From the NCBI GenBank assembly GCA_021773335.1, contig JAJFKG010000007.1:1-50362 (forward strand): 50,362 nt of DNA, given 5' to 3'. The notes below the pieces were generated by a model that had not been told where the DNA came from, searched no databases, and saw only the letters and a program-made list of their open reading frames with translations. The stretch is from Gammaproteobacteria bacterium. Lineage in GTDB: Bacteria > Pseudomonadota > Gammaproteobacteria > JAJFKG01. A program made the position numbers and the translations under genes. Below, one piece after another: positions 1 through 9,416 of this stretch (position 1 is its first letter; each line of letters begins with the position of its first letter).

Positions 1-163
1 TATCTTGCTTGCCAGCTCGTCAGGCGACATCAATACTTTCACTATAAGAAACTCAAAAGCGCTTTAATAAAACTACAGCTGTTTGCTCAGGAGTGCCAGA
101 TATGTTCATAAATTCGCGCCGATCTCTCAGATCCGGGCTACTGTCTTTGCGCCAAGCCCAGAT
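1..163. other. left window edge, no assignable gene
   Basis: No gene can be supported here. A plus-strand frame is open from base 1 to a stop near 114 and another to a stop at 66; either could be the tail of a gene lying outside the window, but neither has recognisable content. Bases 131-141 (atccgggctac) match the tail of the second REP family described below, and 138-160 match the companion motif ctactgtctttgcgccaag..., so the right part of this stretch is repeat-derived. Confidence 0.3.
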
Positions 164-267
164 GTAGCCTTGATAAGCGCCGGCTGTTCTACAGTTGGCG
201 CGCATCAAGGGAAGGTGGAATCTCGCTGAATCCCTTGATGCGCCGCTACGCGGCTTATCAAGGCTAC
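164..267. repeat. REP family A inverted pair (BIME-like)
   Basis: Two palindromic units face each other, each with a GTAG head at its outer end: GTAG at 164-167 and CTAC at 264-267. The stems are ccttgat/atcaagg. The left unit (164-210) has an enlarged tip of 47 nt in total; the right unit (233-267) is 35 nt. The spacer is exactly 22 nt, the same length as in the pairs at 18367-18454 and 50145-50236, although the spacer sequence differs here. The pair lies immediately beyond the pabB stop codon. GTAG-headed REPs are the known substrates of RAYT (TnpA-REP) transposases; no such gene is in this window. Confidence 0.85.
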
Positions 268-274
268 ACAAGCA

Positions 275-1675
275 TCAAGTCTGCTTTAGTTCAGGATGAG
301 GATGATGCTCGAGAGTCTTAAAAATCAAACTCACCTTAGCTAAGGCTTCGTTGTATTCAGCGTCACAGCCTGAGTCGGCGGTAATAGCGCCGCCGGCGGC
401 ACAGTGAATTGTATCCTCGTTAAACGTGAGTGTGCGGATAGCGATATTGCTATCCATATGCCCGCAAAAATCGATATAGCCTATGCTGCCGCAGTAGATG
501 CCGCGACGTTGTGTTTCTAATTCATCGATAATTTCCATCGCACGTACTTTGGGCGTGCCAGTAATCGAACCACCGGGAAAACAGCTACGCAGTAAATCCA
601 CGGGGTGTTTAAGCGGCTGCAGTTCTCCACAAATGGTGCTTACCAAATGATGCACGGCGGGATAACTTTCGAGAGCAAATAATTCTTTAACGTGAATGGA
701 GCCGGGACGGCAAACTTTACCTAAGTCATTTCGCAATAAATCAACAATCATTAAATTTTCGGCCCGATCTTTTTCACTCTCGAGTAAGTCGAATGCCAAT
801 TGTCTATCACGCTTGCGATTGTTGCTGCGCGCACGCGTACCTTTGATGGGCTTGGTTTCAACTAAGCCATGCTGGACTTGAAGAAAACGTTCGGGCGAAC
901 AGCTTAAGATATCAGCAAAGGGATAACTTAGGTAAGCCGAGTAAGGCGCCGGGTTGTGTTGACGCAGCGCTTGATAAGCGTGCCAACTCGAACCTTGATA
1001 GCTGGCAGTAAAACCCATGGCTAAGTTGGCTTGATAGCAGTCACCTGCGTGGATGTAATCTTGCAAGCGTGCAAATGCTTGCGCGTAGGCTGACTTGCTC
1101 ATAGCGGGAGTGAAGGCTGAACTGAGCGTGAAAGTGTGAGGAACTTGCGCAGGCTTTGCTTGTGGCGCAGCAAGGGTATTCATGATGTCCTGGCATACAA
1201 CGGCAGTGTTGGCATCTTGATCGTGTGTCGTCAGATACGCTTGGCGTTTTTGATGGTCGACCACAATAGCCCAGTCATAAATTCCCATCGCCATATCAGG
1301 TAGTTTAATTGGTGTGGATGCCAGAGACGGCAGGTGTTCAATATAACGTGCCAAATCATAACTAAAGTAACCCAGTGCACCGCCAGTAAAGGGTAATTCG
1401 GTGTCGCGTGCAGGCGTGCATTGCAAACTTTCTTTTAGCAGTTGAAAGGGATCATCAGCACAATGTTGTATGCCATGCTGAGTATGGATTTCAGTGTTGC
1501 CATGCAGCGTAATGAGTGTTTGGTAAGGTGCGGCAGTAATCACATCGAACCTTCCGTTACGAGGTTGGGCGAAGCAACTATCTAAGAATACCGCCCAAGG
1601 TAGGTGGGCGATAGTGTCAAAATAGAAAGTACTATCGTGATAATAAGGTAGTTCACGGATGTGGGGATTACGCAT
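275..1675 (-). CDS. pabB: aminodeoxychorismate synthase component I (PabB)
   Basis: Converts chorismate plus ammonia into 4-amino-4-deoxychorismate in p-aminobenzoate and folate synthesis, working with the glutaminase PabA in the cytoplasm. The 466-residue product is close to the usual 450-470. The N-terminal TrpE-like domain is followed by the chorismate-binding domain from about residue 190. PIKGT at 276-280 carries the Lys (K278) that marks PabB rather than anthranilate synthase, which has Ala there. Also visible are SEKDRAENLMIVDLLRND (300-317), PGGSITGTPK (367-376) and GGAITADSG near 428-436. The start ATG has no strong ribosome site. It stands alone and is divergent from prpC. A possible promoter is TTGCAG (1738-1733), 17 bases, TATCCT (1715-1710) on the minus strand. 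REP units sit 7 bases past the stop. Confidence 0.95.
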   Translation of the reverse strand: MRNPHIRELPYYHDSTFYFDTIAHLPWAVFLDSCFAQPRNGRFDVITAAPYQTLITLHGNTEIHTQHGIQHCADDPFQLLKESLQCTPARDTELPFTGGALGYFSYDLARYIEHLPSLASTPIKLPDMAMGIYDWAIVVDHQKRQAYLTTHDQDANTAVVCQDIMNTLAAPQAKPAQVPHTFTLSSAFTPAMSKSAYAQAFARLQDYIHAGDCYQANLAMGFTASYQGSSWHAYQALRQHNPAPYSAYLSYPFADILSCSPERFLQVQHGLVETKPIKGTRARSNNRKRDRQLAFDLLESEKDRAENLMIVDLLRNDLGKVCRPGSIHVKELFALESYPAVHHLVSTICGELQPLKHPVDLLRSCFPGGSITGTPKVRAMEIIDELETQRRGIYCGSIGYIDFCGHMDSNIAIRTLTFNEDTIHCAAGGAITADSGCDAEYNEALAKVSLIFKTLEHHPHPELKQT

Positions 1676-1881
1676 GAAAATGTGTTATTTTTATACTAAA
1701 CAGGGTGCCAGGATAGCGTAGCTGTTTTGGGCCTGCAAGTTTTGCGCTTTGACGCGGAATCCATTACAGTCGCACTGCAACGGAGGTTGTGAGGGCACTG
1801 TGGTTTGGACTTGAATATTATTTGAGCTTACTCTTCGTCATCCTGAACTGACTTATCCCCACGAATGAAGCCCTAAAGCAA

Positions 1882-1916
1882 CCTTGATGTGTCACTGCAC
1901 GACTTATCAAGACTAC
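1882..1916 (-). repeat. degenerate REP family A unit
   Basis: A single unit reading ccttgatg...cttatcaagactac. It matches the family A layout but has aagactac instead of aaggctac, so one base of the outer stem is lost. It lies between divergent genes, unlike the other copies, which sit downstream of genes or between codirectional genes. Confidence 0.6.
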
Positions 1917-1924
1917 AAAAGTCA

Positions 1925-1953
1925 TTGATTTTAAGTAAATTTGAAAAAATAAT
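1925..1953 (+). promoter_or_regulatory. putative sigma-70 promoter of prpC
   Basis: TTGATT at 1925-1930 and AATAAT at 1948-1953 are separated by 17 bases, 57 bases before the prpC ATG. This is a pattern match only. Confidence 0.4.
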
Positions 1954-2009
1954 CCGTGGAGATACATCGGCTCAGGATGACGCGGATTTACACTAACGAG
2001 GAGGTAATT

Positions 2010-3122
2010 ATGGGGGTTGGAGCAGGTTTAGAAGGCGTGGTCGCAGGCCAATCAGCGGTATGTACTGTTGGCAAGGAAGGGTTTGGACTAAATTACCGCG
2101 GTTATGCCATCCATGATTTGGCTGCACATGCAAGCTTCGAAGAAGTGGCCTACCTGCTAGTGCATGGCAAATTACCCAATAGAGGTGAGCTGGCGGCATA
2201 CAAAGAACGTTTAAAGGCGCGCCGTGGTTTGCCAGCAAGCTTATGTAGTGTACTCGAACAAATTCCTGCTGATGCCCATCCTATGGATGTGATGCGTACC
2301 GGGTGTTCATTTTTAGGTACGGTTGAGCAAGAGACAACAGGTACGCCCGAAGTTGATATTGCCGATCGCTTGATTGCGAGCTTTCCAGCGATGTTGAGCT
2401 ATTGGTATCAGTTTGCCAAATCAGGCAAACGCACAGAAACGATCAGTGATGAAGAATCTGTGGCTGGACATTTTCTCTATTTATTACATGGTAAGAAACC
2501 GAGTGATTTGCATCGCCGTGCAGTGGATGTTTCTTTAGTCTTGTATGCAGAACATGAATTCAATGCGTCAACATTTGCGGCACGCGTAACGGCGGCGACA
2601 TTGGCGGATTTTTATTCTGCGGTGACCTCAGCGATAGGTACTTTGCGCGGCCCCTTGCATGGTGGCGCCAATGAAGCGGCGATGGAATTGATCGAACAGT
2701 TTGATTCACCAGCCCAAGCCACCGCCGGTATTCAAGAAATGCTAGCCAATAAAGCAAAAATCATGGGCTTTGGCCATCGTGTGTATCGCGTGTCTGATCC
2801 ACGCTCGGATGTCATCAAAACGTGGTCGAAGAAACTCAGTGAAGCGGCGAATGAACATATCTTGTATCCCGTGTCTGAAGCGATTGAAAAAGTGATGTGG
2901 GATGAAAAGAAACTATTCCCAAATTTGGATTTTCACAGTGCTACAACGTATCATTTCTGTGGTATTCCGACCGCAATGTTTACGCCTGTTTTTGTGATGT
3001 CACGCATTGCCGGTTGGTCGGCACATATCATCGAGCAACGCGCGAATAACCGTTTAATTCGACCAACGGCAGATTATATTGGTCCAGAACCTAAAGAATT
3101 TGTGCCACTCGAAGATCGATAG
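2010..3122 (+). CDS. prpC: 2-methylcitrate synthase (citrate synthase family)
   Basis: Condenses propionyl-CoA with oxaloacetate to 2-methylcitrate, the first step of the methylcitrate cycle. The frame is open from 1956, but ATG 2010 is preferred because gaggagg (1998-2004) sits at ideal distance; this gives 370 residues against about 389 in E. coli PrpC. The citrate synthase catalytic triad is visible: H217 in GPLHGGANE, H256 in GFGHRVYR and D307 in NLDFHSATTYHF. CoA- and product-binding residues lie in EQRANNRLIRPTADYIG near the C terminus. The prpD gene follows 67 bases later, which supports the methylcitrate rather than the TCA role; family type II short citrate synthases can have both activities. 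No prpB lies upstream, where pabB is found instead. Confidence 0.9.
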   Translation: MGVGAGLEGVVAGQSAVCTVGKEGFGLNYRGYAIHDLAAHASFEEVAYLLVHGKLPNRGELAAYKERLKARRGLPASLCSVLEQIPADAHPMDVMRTGCSFLGTVEQETTGTPEVDIADRLIASFPAMLSYWYQFAKSGKRTETISDEESVAGHFLYLLHGKKPSDLHRRAVDVSLVLYAEHEFNASTFAARVTAATLADFYSAVTSAIGTLRGPLHGGANEAAMELIEQFDSPAQATAGIQEMLANKAKIMGFGHRVYRVSDPRSDVIKTWSKKLSEAANEHILYPVSEAIEKVMWDEKKLFPNLDFHSATTYHFCGIPTAMFTPVFVMSRIAGWSAHIIEQRANNRLIRPTADYIGPEPKEFVPLEDR

Positions 3123-3189
3123 TGTGCGCATAGTACAAAGTAGTTAGCCCTGAAGAAAATTATCAGGCGAGAAAAGGAGCAAAAGAACA

Positions 3190-4632
3190 ATGACAATGGT
3201 TGATGAAAATATCCGTCCCGATTACGACCAAGAGATTCAAGCAATTGCGAAATATATCGTTGATTATAAGATCGATAGCCAAGAGGCATATAATACTGCG
3301 CGTAATTGTTTGATGGATACCTTGGGCTGTGGTTTTCTTGCTTTAGGTTTTCCAGAGTGCACGAAACACTTAGGCCCGATAGTTACAGGCACACAAGTGC
3401 CTTTAGGCGCGCGCGTGCCAGGTACACAGTTTGTGTTAGATCCTGTCAAAGCAGCCTTTGATATTGGTACGATTGTGCGTTGGTTGGATTTTAATGATAC
3501 GTGGTTGGCAGCAGAATGGGGCCATCCTTCCGATAATTTAGGTGGTATTTTGGCGATTGCCGATTATCTGAGCCAGCAGCGTGTTGCGCATGGTAAAGAC
3601 CCCTTCTTTATGCGAGATGTGTTAACGGCGATGATCAAGGCGCATGAAATTCAAGGCTGTATGGCCTTAGAAAACAGTTTTAATCGTGTTGGCTTGGACC
3701 ATGTGGTGCTCGTTAAGTTAGCAACAGCAGCTGTGGTCACACGTATGTTAGGTGGCTATGATGAGCAGATTTGTGATGCAGTGTCACAAGTGTGGGTAGA
3801 TGGACAAAGTTTACGGACTTATCGTCATGCACCTAATACAGGTTCGCGTAAATCATGGGCCGCTGGTGATGCGACCAGTCGCGCCGTGCGTTTAGCGATG
3901 ATGACCATGGGCGGTGAAATGGGGTACCCCGGCGCATTAAGCGCGGGCACATGGGGTTTTTATGATGTATCCTTCAATAAGCAAAAATTTGCCTTCCAGC
4001 GTGATTATGGTTCTTACGTGATGGAAAATGTGCTCTTTAAGATTTCTTTCCCGGCGGAATTCCACGCGCAAACGGCGGTTGAGTGCGCAGTGAAATTGCA
4101 CGAACAGATTAAAGGTCGCATGGATGAGATCGACAAGATTGTCTTAACAACACATGAGTCAGCAATCCGTATCATTAGCAAACGTGGCCACTTATATAAT
4201 CCGGCAGATCGCGATCACTGCTTGCAATACATGGTAGCAGTAGGCTTAATCTTTGGGGATCTGAAAGCGGAGCATTATGAAGATAATGTGGCGCAAGATC
4301 CGCGTATTGATTTCTTACGTGAACGTATGGAAGTTGTCGAAGACAAAGGTTTTACTAAAGATTATATGGATCCAGAAAAACGCTCGATCGCCAATAGCAT
4401 AGAGATCCATTTTAATGATGGTGGCAAAACTGAAAAACTGACAGTTGAGTATCCGATTGGTCATCGCCGTCGTCGTGAAGAAGGCATTCCAGTGTTGGAA
4501 CATAAATTCATGAGTAACTTGTTGACGCGATTCCCACGCCAGCGTGCGCAAGCGATACGTAAGCTGTGTTTAGATCAAACAAAATTGGAACAAACACCAG
4601 TTAATGAGTTTATGGATTTGCTGGTTATTTGA
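3190..4632 (+). CDS. prpD: 2-methylcitrate dehydratase
   Basis: MmgE/PrpD-family enzyme that dehydrates 2-methylcitrate to 2-methyl-cis-aconitate. The product has 480 residues, almost the same as E. coli PrpD (483), and is collinear with the family: an N-terminal helical domain with the [19 protein letters not shown] segment, the [21 protein letters not shown] region (about residues 98-118) and the Gly-rich [18 protein letters not shown] stretch. The ribosome site aaggag (about 3174-3179) precedes ATG 3190; ATG 3196 is an alternative. It forms an operon with prpC. The isomerase/lyase partners (prpF/acnD or acnB, prpB) must be elsewhere if the cycle is complete. Confidence 0.93.
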   Translation: MTMVDENIRPDYDQEIQAIAKYIVDYKIDSQEAYNTARNCLMDTLGCGFLALGFPECTKHLGPIVTGTQVPLGARVPGTQFVLDPVKAAFDIGTIVRWLDFNDTWLAAEWGHPSDNLGGILAIADYLSQQRVAHGKDPFFMRDVLTAMIKAHEIQGCMALENSFNRVGLDHVVLVKLATAAVVTRMLGGYDEQICDAVSQVWVDGQSLRTYRHAPNTGSRKSWAAGDATSRAVRLAMMTMGGEMGYPGALSAGTWGFYDVSFNKQKFAFQRDYGSYVMENVLFKISFPAEFHAQTAVECAVKLHEQIKGRMDEIDKIVLTTHESAIRIISKRGHLYNPADRDHCLQYMVAVGLIFGDLKAEHYEDNVAQDPRIDFLRERMEVVEDKGFTKDYMDPEKRSIANSIEIHFNDGGKTEKLTVEYPIGHRRRREEGIPVLEHKFMSNLLTRFPRQRAQAIRKLCLDQTKLEQTPVNEFMDLLVI

Positions 4633-4753
4633 GTGTGGGGCGATCGAATTTATGCGCTTTTTTGGTTAGTATTTGCCCTTGCTTGTTCGTTATGGCGCAA
4701 GGCTTGCCTATACTACTAAAGAGGAATTGAAAAAGGGCTTGTGTGACTTAACC

Positions 4754-6973
4754 ATGTTTAATCTCAAACATCGTGCACATGGATGTGTACTGGTCGCTAT
4801 TCTCATATTGAGCGTCTTTCTCAGTGGCTGTGGCGATAAGGATCAAACCCTCAATAATCCTTATCGCGCGAAAGATAAGCATGCCAATATTTATTATTCT
4901 GCATTTGCTGAACGGCCTAAGACCTTAGATCCAGCACGTTCTTATACGAGCAATGAAACACTGTTTACCAGTCAAATCTATGAACCACCGTTGCAATATC
5001 ATTATCTCAAACGCCCTTATACTTTAGTGCCACTCACGGCAACCCAAGTACCACAGCCAATTTATTTAGATGCGAATGGCAAAGTCTTACCTGAGGATGC
5101 GCCAGCGAATAAAATTGCTACCAGCGTTTATGAGATTAAAATCAAGCCGGATATTTTTTATCAGCCACACCCGGCATTTGCCAAAGATGAACGGGGCAAT
5201 TATGTTTATCATAAGCTTAAAATTGACGATTTAGCGGAAATAGATACCTTAAGCGATTTCAAACGGCAAGGTACACGGCGATTGCTTGCTGAGGATTATG
5301 TCTACCAGATAAAGCGCTTGGCTCACCCAGAATTGCAGTCACCGATCTTTGGCTTAATGAGTAAGCATATTGTAGGTATGCAAGCCTATGCACAAGTATT
5401 GCGGGAATATTATGATGAACAGCGTAAACAGCATGGGGAGGATACTTATCTCGATTTGCGTGCTTATGATCTAGCGGGCGTTGAAGTTGTCGATGCCAAT
5501 ACTTATCGCATTAAAATTAAAGGCAAGTACCCACAAATCCTCTATTGGTTGGCGATGCCATTCTTTGCCCCGATCCCGTGGGAAGCTGATTATTTTTACT
5601 CACAGCCAGGTATGCAAGCTAATAACATCAGTTTTGATTGGTTTCCAGTTGGTACAGGGCCGTATATGCTCAGTGAAAATAATCCTAATCGGCGAATGGT
5701 GTTGAGTAGAAATCCCAATTATCATGGTGACACATACCCGACACAGGGTGAGGAGGGCGATGCCGCACAAGGTTTATTGCAACGAGCAGGACAATCGTTA
5801 CCCTTCATCGATAGTTATGTTTTTAGTCTTGAGAAAGAAACGATTCCGCGTTGGAATAAGTTTCTGCAAGGTTATTATGATCAATCGGCAATTAGTTCTG
5901 ATAGCTTTGAACAATCGGTTAAAGTTGGTAGCGATGGACAAGCACATCTAACGCCAGAGATGCGTGATAAAGGCATTCGTTTGAACACGAGTACTGGAAC
6001 AGCAACGTATTATTATGGCTTTAATATGTTAGATGAGGTTGTCGGCGGTAATAGCGCACGTGCGCGTTTGTTGCGTCGAGCGATTAGCATAGCGTTGGAT
6101 CAAGAAGAGTATATTAGTATTTTTCTTAATGGTCGAGGTATTCCTGCGCAAGGGCCATTACCGCCAGGTATCTTTGGTTATCGTGAGGGTGAAGCGGGAG
6201 CAAACGCGCAAGTCTATGAGTGGCACAATGATAAAGCGCAGCGCAAAACACTTGCACAAGCCAAGCAACTCTTAGCGCAAGCAGGTTATCCAGATGGGCG
6301 TGATGCAAAGACGGGCGAACCCTTAGTATTAAATTACGACACTCCAGCGAGTAGTGGGCCAGATGATAAGGCGCGCTTGGAGTGGATGCGTAAGCAATTT
6401 GATAAGTTGGGGATCCAACTGAACGTGCGCGCTACGCAGTACAACCGCTTTCAAGAAAAAATGCGTAGTGGTAATGCGCAAATCTTTTCGTGGGGATGGC
6501 TGGCCGATTATCCTGACCCTGAAAATTTCTTGTTTTTACTGTATGGGCCGAATGGTAAAGTCAAATTTGGTGGTGAAAATGCTAGCAATTATACCAACAA
6601 GAAATTTGATCGCTTGTTTGAAAAAATGCGCAGTATGCCTAATGGGCCACAAAGACAAGCTGTGATAGATGAAATGTTAGAACTCGTGCGCTATGATGCG
6701 CCCTGGGTTTGGGGATTCCATCCACAGAATTTTTCGCTCACTCATGCGTGGTTATCACCAACAAAACCCAATGAAATTGCCAATAATACGTTAAAATATT
6801 TGGCCTTAGCACCAAAACAGCGGGCTAAAGCACGAGCTTTGTGGAATAGCCCGATTTTTTGGCCGCTGGGCGTTGGTTTTGGGATTTTTGTGTTAGCACT
6901 CGTGCCAGTAGGCATTCGTTATTGGCGTAAAGAGCATCGGCCATTGCGTAAGAAAAAATTAGGGGGGAGCTGA
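4754..6973 (+). CDS. peptide-type ABC transporter substrate-binding lipoprotein with C-terminal membrane anchor
   Basis: Family 5 (OppA/DppA-like) extracytoplasmic binding protein that would hand peptides or similar solutes to the permeases encoded next. ATG 4754 gives 739 residues starting with a lipoprotein signal: basic MFNLKHR, hydrophobic core, lipobox LSGC with C26. Family features include the FAERPKTLDPARSYTSNET segment near the mature N terminus and FSWGWLADYPDPENFLFLLY in lobe II. The frame is open further upstream; TTG 4727 behind aaagagga is a possible alternative start with poor spacing. Oddly, the last 40 residues carry a clear membrane span (about 702-721) followed by a basic tail RKEHRPLRKKK, so the protein may be anchored at both ends. 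The permease gene follows after 58 bases. Confidence 0.85.
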   Translation: MFNLKHRAHGCVLVAILILSVFLSGCGDKDQTLNNPYRAKDKHANIYYSAFAERPKTLDPARSYTSNETLFTSQIYEPPLQYHYLKRPYTLVPLTATQVPQPIYLDANGKVLPEDAPANKIATSVYEIKIKPDIFYQPHPAFAKDERGNYVYHKLKIDDLAEIDTLSDFKRQGTRRLLAEDYVYQIKRLAHPELQSPIFGLMSKHIVGMQAYAQVLREYYDEQRKQHGEDTYLDLRAYDLAGVEVVDANTYRIKIKGKYPQILYWLAMPFFAPIPWEADYFYSQPGMQANNISFDWFPVGTGPYMLSENNPNRRMVLSRNPNYHGDTYPTQGEEGDAAQGLLQRAGQSLPFIDSYVFSLEKETIPRWNKFLQGYYDQSAISSDSFEQSVKVGSDGQAHLTPEMRDKGIRLNTSTGTATYYYGFNMLDEVVGGNSARARLLRRAISIALDQEEYISIFLNGRGIPAQGPLPPGIFGYREGEAGANAQVYEWHNDKAQRKTLAQAKQLLAQAGYPDGRDAKTGEPLVLNYDTPASSGPDDKARLEWMRKQFDKLGIQLNVRATQYNRFQEKMRSGNAQIFSWGWLADYPDPENFLFLLYGPNGKVKFGGENASNYTNKKFDRLFEKMRSMPNGPQRQAVIDEMLELVRYDAPWVWGFHPQNFSLTHAWLSPTKPNEIANNTLKYLALAPKQRAKARALWNSPIFWPLGVGFGIFVLALVPVGIRYWRKEHRPLRKKKLGGS

Positions 6974-7031
6974 TAACTCAGCACTGCGCATTGTCAATAG
7001 CCCCTAGAACCAGACGAGTAACAGGGAAGTC

Positions 7032-8009
7032 ATGTTAGCTTATATTATCCGCCGCTTTATTTATGCGATTCCAATTTTAATAGGCGTTAACGTTTTAACG
7101 TTTATGTTATTTTTTATCGTCAATTCCCCGGATGATATGGCGCGTGCACACCTCGGGCAAAAGCATGTGACAAGCCAAGCAATTGCCAATTGGAAACAAC
7201 AGCACGGTTATGACAAGCCACTTTTTTATAATCCGCAAACGAGTGGTGTCAATGGTTATTCTGATACCTTGTTTTTCCAAAAATCGGTGGGTTTATTTGC
7301 TTTTGATTTTGGCGTGTCAGATGCGGGGCGTGACATTGGTGCGGATATTAAGCAACGCATGTGGCCAAGTTTGGCGCTTGCCTTACCCGTTTTACTTGTG
7401 GGTTTATTGACAAATATTACTTTTGCCATGTTGATGGCGTTTTTCCGCGGTACGTATTTAGATATTACCGGTGTGATTTTGTGTGTGGTTATGATGTCGG
7501 TATCGGCTTTGTTTTATATTATTGGGGGCCAGTATTTAGTGGGTAAGTTGCTACACTTAGTGCCGATCTCTGGTTACGACACAGGCCTTCAAGCGTTTAA
7601 GTTTGTTTTATTACCGGTGATTATTGGCGTGATTGGCGGTGTCGGTGCTGGTTCACGCTGGTACCGTACGATTTATTTAGAAGAAATTAATAAGGATTAT
7701 GTGCGCACCGGGCGCGCTAAAGGTTTATCCGAATTAACCGTATTATTTAAGCATGTGTTAAAAAATGCCTTAGTACCGATCCTCACTGGGGTAGTCGTGG
7801 TGATCCCAACGTTGTTTTTAGGTAGTTTGTTGATGGAATCATTTTTTGGGATTCCTGGTTTGGGGAGTTACACCATCGATGCAATCCAGCAGCAAGATTT
7901 CGCAATTGTTAGAGCGATGGTTTTCTTGGGGTCGGTTTTGTATATTGTGGGTTTAATTCTGACGGACATTTCATATACCTTAGTTGATCCAAGGATACGC
8001 CTACAATGA
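7032..8009 (+). CDS. peptide-type ABC transporter permease, DppB-like
   Basis: Inner-membrane permease of the same importer, 325 residues. The N terminus MLAYIIRRFIYAIPILIGVNVLTFMLF is the typical first span of DppB/OppB proteins. The coupling loop that docks on the ATPase is visible as EEINKDYVRTGRAKGLSE followed by the LVPILTG segment (about residues 218-254). Six or so membrane spans can be read. A ribosome site agggaag precedes ATG 7032. The stop overlaps the start of the next gene (ATGA at 8006-8009), showing translational coupling. A YejB-like assignment is also possible. Confidence 0.88.
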   Translation: MLAYIIRRFIYAIPILIGVNVLTFMLFFIVNSPDDMARAHLGQKHVTSQAIANWKQQHGYDKPLFYNPQTSGVNGYSDTLFFQKSVGLFAFDFGVSDAGRDIGADIKQRMWPSLALALPVLLVGLLTNITFAMLMAFFRGTYLDITGVILCVVMMSVSALFYIIGGQYLVGKLLHLVPISGYDTGLQAFKFVLLPVIIGVIGGVGAGSRWYRTIYLEEINKDYVRTGRAKGLSELTVLFKHVLKNALVPILTGVVVVIPTLFLGSLLMESFFGIPGLGSYTIDAIQQQDFAIVRAMVFLGSVLYIVGLILTDISYTLVDPRIRLQ

Positions 8010-9415
8010 CTATTCAACCCGTCATTTTATGGACTGACGCACTGATCTATTTGTTGTTGCTAGTGATTATCTTTTTTGTAGTGTATGCGCGTAAGCATGA
8101 ACACTTACGTACGCCATGGCGATTGGTGTGGCGTAGCCACCTGGCAATGATATCAGCTGTTTTTTTGGCTGTTTTTGTCATTATTGGCTTGCTAGATTCT
8201 ATTCACTTTCGAGCAGGATTTGAGACGCCAGCGAGCAATGGGGTCACTCACTATTCAGGCGAAGTTGAGAGTTTGTTTGATAAATTGGTTGCGCCCTTAG
8301 GGGAGAATGATGAAAAATCTTACTCTGCGCCATTTGCGACACATCTATACAGCAAAGAGACGAAAATTCTCGCCAATGGCCGTGTGGTGCAGGTATATCC
8401 ACGTTTAAAATATGCGGGTAAACAACTTGCTAATCCCGAATTAGATCGCGCAGCGGATATGCAAACACGTTTTATAAGGGCGTTTTGGCAGGCTGGTTTG
8501 CTATGGATAGTGGTGAGTGGCTTGCTCGTTTTGCGCCTGACGCGTTATTATGGCGAGAATTATCGTTTAACGTTAGTAAAGGTATTACGCCTGCGTTATC
8601 AAGTGCCGTGGCTGACGTTATTATTATCATTAGGTGTGGTTGTTTTTTTGCTTTTGTTAGCCATACAATTGGCTACTGTCTATCATATATTCGGCACTGA
8701 TAAGGTGGGTCAAGATGTCTTTTATGAAACGCTTAAGAGTGTGCGTACGGGCTTGGTGATTGGTACGTTGACCACCTTGGTTATGCTGCCATTTGCCGTA
8801 TTTTTAGGTACTATGGCGGGCTTTTTTGGTGGCCGTATTGATGACATTATTCAATATGTTTATACAACCTTGAGTTCAATTCCCGGAGTGTTGTTGATTG
8901 CGGCAGCAATCTTGGCTCTACAAATCTTTGTTGCGAATCATCCCGACGCATTTTCCACAATTGCGGCGCGAGCTGATACACGCTTACTGGCTTTATGTGT
9001 TATTTTAGGGGTGACGAGTTGGACTGGGCTATGTCGTATGTTGCGCGGTGAAACACTGAAGTTGCGTGAGATGGATTATATCCAAGCGGCGCATGCACTG
9101 GGCGTGCGTTCACGTCATATTATTACGCGTCATGTGTTACCGAATGTGATGCATATTGTTTTAATTGCAGTGGTACTAGACTTTAGTGCTTTAGTGCTGG
9201 CTGAAGCAGTCTTATCTTATGTCGGGGTAGGGGTGGATCCCACGACCATGAGTTGGGGCAATATGATCAATAGTGCACGTCTCGAATTGGCGCGTGAGCC
9301 AGTTGTATGGTGGCCATTACTGGCTGCATTTATTTTTATGTTTGCCTTAGTACTCGCGGCGAATCTATTCTCAGACGCGATACGTGATGCCTTTGATCCA
9401 CGGATTAGGAAATAA
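8006..9415 (+). CDS. peptide-type ABC transporter permease, DppC-like, with long N-terminal part
   Basis: Second permease, 469 residues, clearly longer than the usual 290-340 of DppC/OppC. Extra length lies in the first half: two membrane spans near residues 9-27 and 48-68, a hydrophilic loop of about 90 residues (FRAGFETPAS... to ...RAADMQTRF), another span near 160-178 and one near 205-225. The canonical permease domain starts around FGTDKVGQDVFYETLKSVRTG (about 225) and includes the coupling loop EMDYIQAAHALGVRSRHI followed by VLPNV. The extended N terminus recalls the YejE type. It overlaps the first permease by four bases and the ATPase gene follows after one base. Confidence 0.87.
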   Translation: MTIQPVILWTDALIYLLLLVIIFFVVYARKHEHLRTPWRLVWRSHLAMISAVFLAVFVIIGLLDSIHFRAGFETPASNGVTHYSGEVESLFDKLVAPLGENDEKSYSAPFATHLYSKETKILANGRVVQVYPRLKYAGKQLANPELDRAADMQTRFIRAFWQAGLLWIVVSGLLVLRLTRYYGENYRLTLVKVLRLRYQVPWLTLLLSLGVVVFLLLLAIQLATVYHIFGTDKVGQDVFYETLKSVRTGLVIGTLTTLVMLPFAVFLGTMAGFFGGRIDDIIQYVYTTLSSIPGVLLIAAAILALQIFVANHPDAFSTIAARADTRLLALCVILGVTSWTGLCRMLRGETLKLREMDYIQAAHALGVRSRHIITRHVLPNVMHIVLIAVVLDFSALVLAEAVLSYVGVGVDPTTMSWGNMINSARLELAREPVVWWPLLAAFIFMFALVLAANLFSDAIRDAFDPRIRK

Positions 9416-9416
9416 T

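Larger units (their letters stand above)
1676..2009. other. divergent pabB/prpC intergenic region
   Basis: This 334-base gap holds no gene I can support. It contains a candidate minus-strand promoter for pabB (1710-1738), one degenerate REP family A unit (1882-1916) and a plus-strand promoter for prpC (1925-1953). The long reading frame of prpC extends up to 1956, but the segment 1956-2009 lacks citrate-synthase similarity and lies just after the promoter. Confidence 0.5.

Noticed and set aside
164..267. CRISPR-like spacing of repeats
   Set aside because: Units are inverted pairs, not direct repeats in series, and occur as dispersed copies without cas genes.
53..271. 72-codon minus-strand frame at the left edge
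   Set aside because: It runs across the REP pair and companion motif; its codons are dictated by the repeat and it has no ribosome site.
1956..2009. upstream extension of prpC by 18 codons
   Set aside because: No family similarity and it starts directly after the likely promoter; the strong ribosome site belongs to ATG 2010.
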